A DNA stretch of 64,000 bases from NCBI GenBank assembly GCA_963559135.1, contig CAUWJP010000002.1:62001-126000 (forward strand), written 5' to 3'. The notes below the pieces were generated by a model. The model saw nothing but the letters and a program-made list of their open reading frames with translations. It ran no database searches and had not been told where the DNA came from. This stretch comes from Sellimonas sp963559135. Lineage in GTDB: Bacteria > Bacillota > Clostridia > Lachnospirales > Lachnospiraceae. Of this stretch, positions 57,048-64,000 are shown piece by piece; the first letter of the stretch is position 1; the number at the start of each line of letters is the position of its first letter. Position numbers and translations under genes: made by a program.

Positions 57048-58640
57048 CTATTCTTCTGCCTCTGTATCTGCAAGAATGTTTGTTCCGTCACTTACATCTT
57101 TTCCATTCTCATCAACTACAGCGTCCTGATATTTATCATAGTGTACTTTTGTTCCGTTATGGTCGATAAACTCATATCCTTCATTCGACCACGGAATCCA
57201 TCCATTTCCCCATTCTTTGACATTATTCAGGTCAACAGACTGGCACCAGTAAGCAATCTTTGCCGCACCCCAACTGTCTCCACAGAAAAATGCCATCGTT
57301 TTATTAACATCGAGTCCATTTTTCTCAAGATATGCTTTCGTCTCTTCCTGGGTCCGTGGTGTATCGTCTACATTATTAAAGAACTCTCCTTCTTCTGTAC
57401 TACCTTGCAGACACCAGCTGGATCCGTCAATATGTCCTGCAAGGTCATGGTAGCTGTATCCGGAATATTCTCCATTCCACTCTTCTTCAGAACGGTTATC
57501 TACAACCTGTCCTTCTCTTTCTCCGCTCAAAATAGCTTTAATATCATCCATCCACAGAATTTCATCCGGATTTGCAATCGTGTCTGTTCCGAAACTTTCA
57601 ACTGCTTCCGGAATCACCCTTGTGCTCTCATCTGTATCCAGTTCATATCCATTGTACTGCCATGCTGTCAGTGCACCGCTCATCACATAGGTTTTTACAC
57701 CAAGAGATCTCAACATAAAAGAAATTCTCCCTTGCGGTGCAGTTGCTGTACCTGTAACCACAACAACGGAATCTTTTGTAATTCCATACTGAGTACATAC
57801 ACTGTCTCTGAATTCTTCCAGTGAAATCAGTCGCCATTCCTTTGCATACTCAGACCGCTTTTCCGGAACATAGACTCTCGGACGTTCATAAGAGTCCGTA
57901 TTAATATGAATTGCTCCTGGTACATGTCCTGCGGAGAAGTAACTGGACTGATCCATATTTCCCCAACCAACATCAACCAGAACGATATTATCAATATTGT
58001 CTCCAACTACCGCCTTTGCTTCTTCACTTAAAGCTTCCTCTTTCCCTGTTTTCACATCGGAAATATTCTTGACAATCTCCGTCGGAATAAATCTGTCATA
58101 ATTAGTATAAGAAACCACATCTGTGCCATTATCAATCAAGTCATTTGCCTGGTATGTAGAGACATTTTCAATTCCCTGCTCTTTCAGATATTTGGCAACT
58201 TCCAAGGCCTGCTCCCCGGAATAATCATAGACAATGATCTCTTTATCCTCGGAAATCCCCTGATCTTCCATTGCTCTTTCCAGATACACTTCACGAGATG
58301 CGGCTTCTGTATATTCGCAGTCCAGCCATCTTGCGGAAAATAATGCTGAATTCTTCAGATGTCCGCCATTCTTAGCGCCTTCCAAAGCCCAACCTGAATA
58401 CGCCTCCTGAGGACGGGCATCAATCAGAATTGTATTTTCGTCAGAGTCATTCATGTAGGCCTGAACTTCTTCCGATGTTGCCTCGTCTACCTGAATATCT
58501 TTTTCAGGTTCTTTTTTCTCCTCTTTTGCGGTATCTTCGGTCTTCGTGTCTTCCTTGGACGTATCCCCACCTGCACATCCGGCCAGCAAAGATACTGCCA
58601 TCGCCGCACATAATAATGAAGCTACAACTTTTCTTTTCAT
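57048..58640 (-). CDS. Lipoprotein with three tandem rhodanese-like domains
   Basis: 530 residues. Lipobox LLAGC with lipidated C22 and a Lys/Glu-rich linker. Domains: about 53-165 (ILIDARPQEAYSGW, active loop VYDYSGEQA, so Asp139 at the usual Cys), about 205-335 (VLVDVGWGN, loop VVVVTGTATAP without Cys, AGHVPGAIHI) and about 355-485 (VVDNRSEEEW, loop MAFFCGDSWGAA with C453). Only the third can carry a persulphide. Rhodaneses transfer sulphane sulphur; an outer-surface lipoprotein of this kind could trap or hand over sulphur or cyanide-reactive species. Downstream genes encode a small exported protein and an MFS transporter. Confidence 0.88.
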   Translation of the reverse strand: MKRKVVASLLCAAMAVSLLAGCAGGDTSKEDTKTEDTAKEEKKEPEKDIQVDEATSEEVQAYMNDSDENTILIDARPQEAYSGWALEGAKNGGHLKNSALFSARWLDCEYTEAASREVYLERAMEDQGISEDKEIIVYDYSGEQALEVAKYLKEQGIENVSTYQANDLIDNGTDVVSYTNYDRFIPTEIVKNISDVKTGKEEALSEEAKAVVGDNIDNIVLVDVGWGNMDQSSYFSAGHVPGAIHINTDSYERPRVYVPEKRSEYAKEWRLISLEEFRDSVCTQYGITKDSVVVVTGTATAPQGRISFMLRSLGVKTYVMSGALTAWQYNGYELDTDESTRVIPEAVESFGTDTIANPDEILWMDDIKAILSGEREGQVVDNRSEEEWNGEYSGYSYHDLAGHIDGSSWCLQGSTEEGEFFNNVDDTPRTQEETKAYLEKNGLDVNKTMAFFCGDSWGAAKIAYWCQSVDLNNVKEWGNGWIPWSNEGYEFIDHNGTKVHYDKYQDAVVDENGKDVSDGTNILADTEAEE

Positions 58641-58694
58641 AATAAAACTTTCCTCTCTTCCTGCAAATCTATAATCATGCTAACATACTTCATC

Positions 58695-58706
58695 TTTGTC
58701 GACAAA
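58695..58706. promoter_or_regulatory. Palindrome in the rhodanese promoter region
   Basis: TTTGTCGACAAA, a perfect 12-bp palindrome with a TTGTCG -35-like sequence and TAGCAT 17 bases on. It may be an operator of the rhodanese-MFS unit. Confidence 0.4.
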
Positions 58707-58838
58707 TTCACATTATTAATAAATCAGTCTTACTTATAGACGCAATAAATGTTTTGGCAAATCATAGTTTTTCACGTCCGTTTGTGGTAAGATGAATAAA
58801 ATTCCTTTTATTAAAAATGTTTAAAGGAGGAAGCTGCC

Positions 58839-59366
58839 ATGCAATACATCAGCCATTATCAGTCCCCTCTCGGAAAAATTCTTCTGGCAGCGGACGATAC
58901 AGGACTGACCGGACTATGGTTTGAAGGACAGAAATATTTTGCTCTTCATCTGGATAAGGAACATGAGGAACGCGAAATCCCTCTTTTTGCGGATGTGAAG
59001 TGTTGGCTCGACCTTTATTTTTCAGGGAAAAATCCGGATTTTCCTGTCCCGCTCCACCTTGTGGGAACAGAATTCCAAAAAGAAGTCTGGGACATTCTCT
59101 GCACGATCCCTTACGGAATCACGACGACTTATGGAGAAATCGCACGGCAGATTGCAAAAAAAAGAGGGCTGAATCACATGTCCGCCCAGGCTGTCGGCGG
59201 CGCCGTCGGCCACAATCGAGTTTCTATCATTGTCCCCTGCCACCGTGTCCTCGGAACGGATGGCAGCCTGACCGGTTATGCCGGGGGCATTGAGAAAAAA
59301 ATCAGTCTGCTGATGCTGGAAGGTGCCGAAATTCCGTCCAGCTATCAGCGTGTAAGGGAGGAATAA
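58839..59366 (+). CDS. ogt: Methylated-DNA-protein cysteine methyltransferase
   Basis: 175 residues. A short N-terminal domain is followed by the conserved DNA-binding domain TEFQKEVWDILCTIPYGITTTYGEIA and the active site IVPCHRVLG with C134, then YAGGIEKKISLLMLE. Removes alkyl groups from O6-guanine in a suicidal reaction. RBS AAGGAGG. First gene of a plus-strand row with two DUF3841 genes, the first only three bases downstream. Confidence 0.96.
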   Translation: MQYISHYQSPLGKILLAADDTGLTGLWFEGQKYFALHLDKEHEEREIPLFADVKCWLDLYFSGKNPDFPVPLHLVGTEFQKEVWDILCTIPYGITTTYGEIARQIAKKRGLNHMSAQAVGGAVGHNRVSIIVPCHRVLGTDGSLTGYAGGIEKKISLLMLEGAEIPSSYQRVREE

Positions 59367-59369
59367 GCA

Positions 59370-59927
59370 ATGGCAGTCAGAATAGTCTGGACAAAACAGC
59401 ATAAAAATGTCCTGAAAAAACTGGAAGAGACCGGACGCTACACAGCCCGCAAAGAATATATCTGTCTGGATATGAAAGAACAGAAAGATCTGATTCTGAC
59501 CGCATACGACTGGCTCTCACTCCACGGACCGAAGACCGATCAGAAGCCTGCGGATGTTCAGTATCCGGTTTGGGTTTCTCTTTCAGAAGATGCCATTATG
59601 ATGCCGGATGAAAATGAAGTCATTTTGGAACTTTCTCTGGATGACTCTTTGATTACCCTCATCAATGTCACAAAATGGGGCATGATTCTGAATTACTCTT
59701 ACATTCCAAAAGACGAAGCGGACGCAAAGACGCTCCAGAAGATACTGGAACTTTATGGCACCAGCGACGCCCAAGCTGTCATGACTCCGTTTTATCCGCA
59801 GATCCGACGGGAAGTCATTGCAAGCTGGAGTCGACTTTTCGATGACAGCGTCCTTTCGAAAAATTCATGTTATTACGGAACAATATGGGAGATTAGAAAA
59901 GAATGGATTACAGACATCAGACAATAA
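59370..59927 (+). CDS. DUF3841-family protein (first of a pair)
   Basis: 185 residues. WTKQHKNVLKKLEETGRY, then TAYDWLSLHGPK, the VQYPVWVSL core and FYPQIRREVIASWSRLFD fit the DUF3841 pattern as I know it. No function is established. Starts three bases after ogt and overlaps the start of the second DUF3841 gene by 25 bases. Confidence 0.75.
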   Translation: MAVRIVWTKQHKNVLKKLEETGRYTARKEYICLDMKEQKDLILTAYDWLSLHGPKTDQKPADVQYPVWVSLSEDAIMMPDENEVILELSLDDSLITLINVTKWGMILNYSYIPKDEADAKTLQKILELYGTSDAQAVMTPFYPQIRREVIASWSRLFDDSVLSKNSCYYGTIWEIRKEWITDIRQ

Positions 59928-60484
59928 CCTTGTTTTCTTCACAGGCGGACCCGGTACTTCATGCCATTGAAAAAGACGGGGTCTGCTATTCAAAAGCAGC
60001 TTATGTACGGAGAAAATACGGTGAATCTTCTCCGATTTTTCTAACGGCATATGACTGGTATGTCCGGCACGCAGAGGCTCTTGTTCCAAAACCGGAACAT
60101 GCAGAATTCCCTTACTGGGCATTTACCGATACTTATAATGTAGATACCTCCGCCGGTGGAAATATTCTTACACTGGAAGTCCCGATAGAGGAAGTCGTCT
60201 TCTTTCAAGTAAAAGACTGGAATAAAATCCTGTGTCTGACTCTGATCGGAGAATCCGAAGCAGAAGAGGACGAATTTCGGCAAGAGCTTTCGGCCCGCGG
60301 GCTTCACACAACGGATATCATGTTGACCTCTTTTTATCCGGAGTGGAAACAAAAAATCCTGAACAGTTGGAACCGTCTCTTCCGTTTCCACGAAGAAATG
60401 CTTCAGGCAGGTCCGGAACAGATTCATGACATGCAGGCCGGACTCTGGAGGATCAAAAAAGAATGGATCCGGAAACCGACCTAA
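59903..60484 (+). CDS. DUF3841-family protein (second of a pair)
   Basis: 193 residues, sharing a TAYDWYVRHAEALVP core and an ending FYPEWKQKILNSWNRLF with its neighbour, so the two are tandem duplicates with modest identity. The start lies inside the first copy, so translation may be coupled. Function unknown; cotranscribed with ogt by spacing. Confidence 0.75.
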   Translation: MDYRHQTITLFSSQADPVLHAIEKDGVCYSKAAYVRRKYGESSPIFLTAYDWYVRHAEALVPKPEHAEFPYWAFTDTYNVDTSAGGNILTLEVPIEEVVFFQVKDWNKILCLTLIGESEAEEDEFRQELSARGLHTTDIMLTSFYPEWKQKILNSWNRLFRFHEEMLQAGPEQIHDMQAGLWRIKKEWIRKPT

Positions 60485-60563
60485 AAGAGAGCATTTCCAC
60501 GATTTCAGGAATATGGTAAAATATATACACAGAAAAGCAATCCGAATTTCAGGGAGGTAAAAT

Positions 60564-61148
60564 ATGACGGAACGAGAAAAAATGTTGGCAGGACAACTTT
60601 ATGATTGTGGGGATGCTGAATTGTTAACCCAATGGCATAAGGCTAAAGATCTAGCAAGAGATTATAATCAAACAGACTCCGCTGATGCTGAAGAAAAAGA
60701 AAGAATTTTAAGTGAATTGCTTGGTGGAAAAGGTAAAAATTTATGGATAACTGCTCCTTTTTACGTTGATTACGGCAATAATATTTATTTTGGAAATAAC
60801 TGCGAAGTAAATATGAACTGTACTTTTTTAGATGATAATATTATTCGAATCGGAGATAATGCCTTAATTGCACCGAATGTGCAAATATACACTGCTTTCC
60901 ACCCGACAAATGCAAGTGACCGTTTTGGAGAGCCTAAAGACGATGGTTCATTTGAATTTTGTAAAACCCAAACAGCACCAGTTATCATAGGAAATAATGT
61001 ATGGATTGGCGGTGGAGCTATCATTATGCCGGGCGTTACTATAGGGAATAATGTTGTAATCGGAGCCGGAAGTGTTGTCACAAAAGATATCCCTGATAAC
61101 GTAATTGCCTATGGAAATCCTTGTCGAGTAGTGCGTGAAAACAAATAA
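60564..61148 (+). CDS. maa: Maltose/galactoside O-acetyltransferase-like (left-handed beta-helix)
   Basis: 194 residues. Hexapeptide repeats (VIIGNNVWIGGGAIIMPGVTIGNN) form a left-handed beta-helix, with the catalytic His in YTAFHPT and the MTEREKMLAGQLY opening typical of the Maa/LacA group. Transfers acetyl from acetyl-CoA to a sugar hydroxyl. Its DNA is clearly richer in A/T (many AAT, ATT, TTA codons) than both neighbours, which suggests recent acquisition. Own RBS GGGAGG. Confidence 0.92.
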   Translation: MTEREKMLAGQLYDCGDAELLTQWHKAKDLARDYNQTDSADAEEKERILSELLGGKGKNLWITAPFYVDYGNNIYFGNNCEVNMNCTFLDDNIIRIGDNALIAPNVQIYTAFHPTNASDRFGEPKDDGSFEFCKTQTAPVIIGNNVWIGGGAIIMPGVTIGNNVVIGAGSVVTKDIPDNVIAYGNPCRVVRENK

Positions 61149-61167
61149 AACTTATTGATCAGACAAA

Positions 61168-61241
61168 GAGGAAGCATGTGGAGTTATCTATATTTGTGTG
61201 GCCACAACCTCAGGCCACTTTACTCCACAACTGCTTCCTCC
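61168..61241. terminator. Nested hairpin at the convergent maa/ABC gene ends
   Basis: Three stacked stems: GAGGAAGCA/TGCTTCCTC (61168-61176, 61232-61240), GTGGAGT/ACTCCAC and GTGGCC/GGCCAC. The ABC ATPase stop codon (61220-61222) lies inside. It probably ends or protects both transcripts. Confidence 0.7.
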
Positions 61242-62242
61242 CTTTCTGTTTTTCCGTTGTCCCGCTTCACAATATCCCGGATGATAGATTCGATATCCTG
61301 TCCGTTAATGGACACATCAAGAATTCTGACTTTCTCCGCAATCAGATTAATAATGTGAATGCTGTCATTTTCTTCACTGTCAAATTCCAGTATAAGTTCT
61401 GATTCCTTTGAATGAAGGATCTCCACTCCCGGAATCTCAAATACGTTCTTCTGATTCCATGGATTGTTTTCCAGTTCCAGACGGATCTGTTTTCTCCGGT
61501 CAAAATTTTTCCGAACATTTTCGATTTTATCATCCACAACCAGTTTTCCATGATTGATGAGGATAATTCTGCGGCACAATGACTCAATATCCTGAAAATC
61601 ATGGGATGTCACGATAAAGGTCGTCTTTCGCTCCTCATTCATCCGCTGGATGAATTTCCGGATTTTATATTTGGACTCACTGTCAAGTCCAATTGTCGGC
61701 TCGTCCAGATAAACAATTTCCGGATCATGAAGAAATGCCGCCGCAATATTACATTTCATCTTCTGGCCAAGGGAGAGCTGACGCTCCGGCGTGCCAAGAA
61801 GCTGCCCCATCTCCATCAACTCAGTGAACTCCTCCAAATTCTGTCGGAAACGTTTTTCCGGAATCTCGTAGAGCTGCTGTAGTACCTTGTAAGATTCGAT
61901 GACCGGCACGTCCCACCAGAGCACGGAACGGTTCCCAAACACAACTCCGACGTGTTTATTGACTTTCATCCGGTGTTTAGACGGTTCCAGCCCATTGACA
62001 AGCACCTTCCCGGCTGTCGGTGTCAGTACCCCGGAAAGCATTTTAATCGTTGTGGACTTTCCGCTTCCGTTTGGTCCCACATATCCCACCGCCTCGCCTT
62101 TTTTGATCTGAAAATTTACATCATCTACCGCCCGGAACACATCATACCGCGGGCGAAACATGGATGCCAGCGCTTTTCCCACTGAGCCAGGATCTTTTTT
62201 CCTTTTATATTCTTTTACTAAATGATTGACTTCAATCTGCAT
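61220..62242 (-). CDS. ABC-2 transporter ATP-binding protein
   Basis: 340 residues. Walker A GPNGSGKST, Q loop in VVFGNRSVLWWDVP, signature LSLGQKMK, Walker B IVYLDEPT, H loop TSHD, plus a C-terminal domain of about 110 residues. Sequence features such as FGNRSVLWWDVP match the subgroup paired with DUF990/ABC2 permeases. It powers an exporter formed with the two permeases encoded upstream; substrate unknown (drugs or lipids in related systems). Confidence 0.93.
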   Translation of the reverse strand: MQIEVNHLVKEYKRKKDPGSVGKALASMFRPRYDVFRAVDDVNFQIKKGEAVGYVGPNGSGKSTTIKMLSGVLTPTAGKVLVNGLEPSKHRMKVNKHVGVVFGNRSVLWWDVPVIESYKVLQQLYEIPEKRFRQNLEEFTELMEMGQLLGTPERQLSLGQKMKCNIAAAFLHDPEIVYLDEPTIGLDSESKYKIRKFIQRMNEERKTTFIVTSHDFQDIESLCRRIILINHGKLVVDDKIENVRKNFDRRKQIRLELENNPWNQKNVFEIPGVEILHSKESELILEFDSEENDSIHIINLIAEKVRILDVSINGQDIESIIRDIVKRDNGKTEREEAVVE

Positions 62243-62258
62243 AGAAACTTCTTCCCCC

Positions 62259-63050
62259 TTACGTTCCTGTACTGTTATATCCCTTCAGGCCCAGCCGCCA
62301 GATCACAGACGCGATCCCGGCTACCAGTGCCGCCACACACGGCAGAAGAATCATAACCGGCATATCAGTTCTTCCCAGAAGACCAAGTACCGGATAGTAG
62401 GCTACAAATCCAAGCGGCAGAATGTAGGTAAAAAATCCCTGTATCGCCGCCGGAAATACCTGAAGTGGATATTTGACAAATTCCCGACAGGTCTGCACGA
62501 GAACTGCAATGTCATCGCCCTGCACGATCCAGAAATTCAAACTGTTAAAAATCGTATAGATTCCGGAATTGATAATCGTTCCAAAAATTACATATTCGAT
62601 GAGCAGCACGATCTCCCGGACTCCCATGGCAAGACCGATTCCATGAATAGACCAGACCAGAATCCCTACATATACCACCATACTCAAGACTGCTTGAAAA
62701 TGCATGATCTGTCCAAGCATCTGCACAAACGGTGATGCAGGACGGATGAGAAAAACATCCATCTCACCTCTTCGTATCATCTTATCGATGGACCAGACAT
62801 TGTCAAAAAATGCCTGTCCGATCGCCTCAATTACCGCACACATGGAGAACAGCAGGCAGATCTCATAAAACCCCCATGTTCCAAGACCTCCCGTCACACT
62901 GGCAACTGCCAGAATCCCGATGAACCCGCAGGCTTCCCGGACGATCATGGAAATGAGCCAGATCACCGTATCCGCCGGGTACTGGGTCATGCAGAGAAGC
63001 CCGATTCTCATATAACAAAGCCAGAGCCTTGCATAATATTTCCATCTCAT
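62259..63050 (-). CDS. ABC-2 family permease (first of two)
   Basis: 263 residues from the ATG at 63050 (RBS AGGGAGG); the open frame upstream begins with TTG. About six helices; MIRRGEMDVFLIRPASPF and EYVIFGTIINSGIY are the motif of permeases that pair with the ATPase at 61220. It overlaps or abuts the upstream permease gene by a few bases, so translation is coupled. Confidence 0.9.
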   Translation of the reverse strand: MRWKYYARLWLCYMRIGLLCMTQYPADTVIWLISMIVREACGFIGILAVASVTGGLGTWGFYEICLLFSMCAVIEAIGQAFFDNVWSIDKMIRRGEMDVFLIRPASPFVQMLGQIMHFQAVLSMVVYVGILVWSIHGIGLAMGVREIVLLIEYVIFGTIINSGIYTIFNSLNFWIVQGDDIAVLVQTCREFVKYPLQVFPAAIQGFFTYILPLGFVAYYPVLGLLGRTDMPVMILLPCVAALVAGIASVIWRLGLKGYNSTGT

Positions 63051-63054
63051 AGCA

Positions 63055-63846
63055 TCAACCTCCCTGTACCACAACTTTTTTGATTGCGAACCGGTAAAAT
63101 GACATCACTCCCATTCCAAGCAGCGCGACCCAGGCAATCTGAAGGCCAATAAAGGAAAAAGCCTCTGCGGCTGTGTATTTTCCAAGATAAATGTGAACCG
63201 GCACAGAAACCATCCCTGCAAAAGGCATATAATCCAGCACCTTTGCCACACCTTCCGGAAAAAGAAAGAGCGGTACAATCCCTCCGGACAGAATCGACAT
63301 CAACGCCGTCTTCGTATAACCGATTCCGTATGAGTTTAAGGTGAAGAAAGAAATCAAGCCCACCATCACTTCAATCCAGAACATCAGCCCGATGGAAATA
63401 AAGACACTGACAAGAAATAATACGAAGTTCGCTGCGCCATCCGGACCGGTTCCGCCTAAAATAAAAGTTGCAAGTATACTGACTGGAATTCCTTTAAAAA
63501 GGAGAAAGAAAAGAAATTCTCCTACTCTTTTTCCAAAGAGCGTAAATACAAGCGGCACCGGTCTCAGAAGCTCAACGACAATATCACCTTTCTGGACCCA
63601 TTCGGAAAACTCCCGATTAATTCCACCGGAAAACTGCGAGGACAGAAGTCTGGAAATAATCACGTAAGTCGTAATCTCCACCGCCGTAAATCCATGCAGC
63701 TCGTCCCTCGACTGAAATACATATTTCCAAAGGAAATAGTAAATCAGAATAGAGACTGCAGTTCCGAAAATATTGAACCAGAAGGCTTTGATATATGCAA
63801 ATTTTGTTTGAAACGTCATTCTGATTAGATAACATAACTTTTTCAT
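63055..63846 (-). CDS. ABC-2 family permease (second of two), first gene of the exporter operon
   Basis: 263 residues with six helices. FSEWVQKGDIVVELLRPVP and GIGYTKTALMSILSGGIVPLFLFP resemble PF06182-type permeases that form heterodimers with a second ABC-2 subunit. ATG at 63846 with AGGAGTG upstream. The remaining bases 63847-64000 show an AT-rich upstream region without a clear promoter. Confidence 0.9.
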   Translation of the reverse strand: MKKLCYLIRMTFQTKFAYIKAFWFNIFGTAVSILIYYFLWKYVFQSRDELHGFTAVEITTYVIISRLLSSQFSGGINREFSEWVQKGDIVVELLRPVPLVFTLFGKRVGEFLFFLLFKGIPVSILATFILGGTGPDGAANFVLFLVSVFISIGLMFWIEVMVGLISFFTLNSYGIGYTKTALMSILSGGIVPLFLFPEGVAKVLDYMPFAGMVSVPVHIYLGKYTAAEAFSFIGLQIAWVALLGMGVMSFYRFAIKKVVVQGG

Positions 63847-64000
63847 AACTTTTTCTCACTCCTGTTGGTATGATTCTATCATTAATACCCGGTCTCTTCC
63901 ATAGCTGTTTTGTCTATAAACATTGCCATTTCTCATATTTTTCTTCTTTTTTGCTTTTTTTCTTTCTTTTAACATTACAAAATTGTATAATCAAGTCACT

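Noticed and set aside
8..64000. tRNA or rRNA genes
   Set aside because: No cloverleaf-type arms with CCA-adjacent acceptor stems or rRNA-like conserved segments were recognised by eye; a tRNAscan run would be decisive.

Overview
The window looks like chromosomal DNA of an anaerobic, Gram-positive Clostridia member, most likely Lachnospiraceae (relatives of Blautia, Dorea or Mediterraneibacter). This rests on AGGAGG-type ribosome binding sites, sigA-type promoters, lipobox lipoproteins, a FeoB-associated Cys-rich small protein, a double-cubane 2-hydroxyacyl-CoA-dehydratase-like reductase, a BglG/RAT-controlled PTS, YhaM, GdpP and MutS2. The genus is inferred. I saw no rRNA, tRNA, CRISPR array, phage or IS element.

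Layout: 1-3700 is a ferrous-iron operon on the minus strand (feoA-feoA-feoB, then three small membrane or metal-binding proteins, two too short for ordinary ORF calling). 3800-9330 holds a cupin-like protein, a deletion scar joining an EamA fragment to a DUF5107/TPR fragment, a CmpB-like membrane protein, endonuclease III and a GH31 glucosidase. 9450-15060 holds an M24 peptidase and an aryl-beta-glucoside operon (antiterminator, PTS EIIBCA, 6-phospho-beta-glucosidase) with two RAT/terminator elements. 15400-17700 has a double-cubane reductase, a HAD phosphatase and an MGMT-like protein. 17800-24650 is a heavy-metal region: Zn/Cd P-type ATPase with a separate HMA protein, a divergent ArsR-AraC pair, and a CopA that appears to have absorbed a CopZ gene.

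24680-30020 is a compact, little-described operon of two small polytopic membrane proteins (one DUF5058), two M20 peptidases and an unusual regulator, with a clear promoter and an 18-bp palindrome in front. 30180-41890 is housekeeping and accessory: HD protein, 48-residue basic protein, two TrmA/RlmD-type methyltransferases, YtcJ-like amidohydrolase, a dnaJ-like gene broken by one in-frame TGA, GNAT, HxlR plus a divergent flavoprotein, BirA, YhaM and an HtrA-like protein that lacks two of three catalytic residues. 42000-55200 contains mutS2, a two-component system, an orphan sugar-binding lipoprotein, a small ferredoxin, a MerR-like regulator, the dnaB-rplI-gdpP group, DUF624 and site-2 protease proteins. 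55270-58640 is a second little-described unit: a lipoprotein with three rhodanese repeats, a small exported protein and an MFS transporter. 58800-64000 holds ogt, a DUF3841 pair, an AT-rich sugar O-acetyltransferase and a three-gene ABC-2 exporter.

The best candidates for undescribed biology are the extended feo operon, the DUF5058/M20 operon, the triple-rhodanese/MFS unit, the CopA-CopZ fusion with an internal start, and the pseudoprotease HtrA. All function statements come from recognised motifs and gene order; no database search was run.
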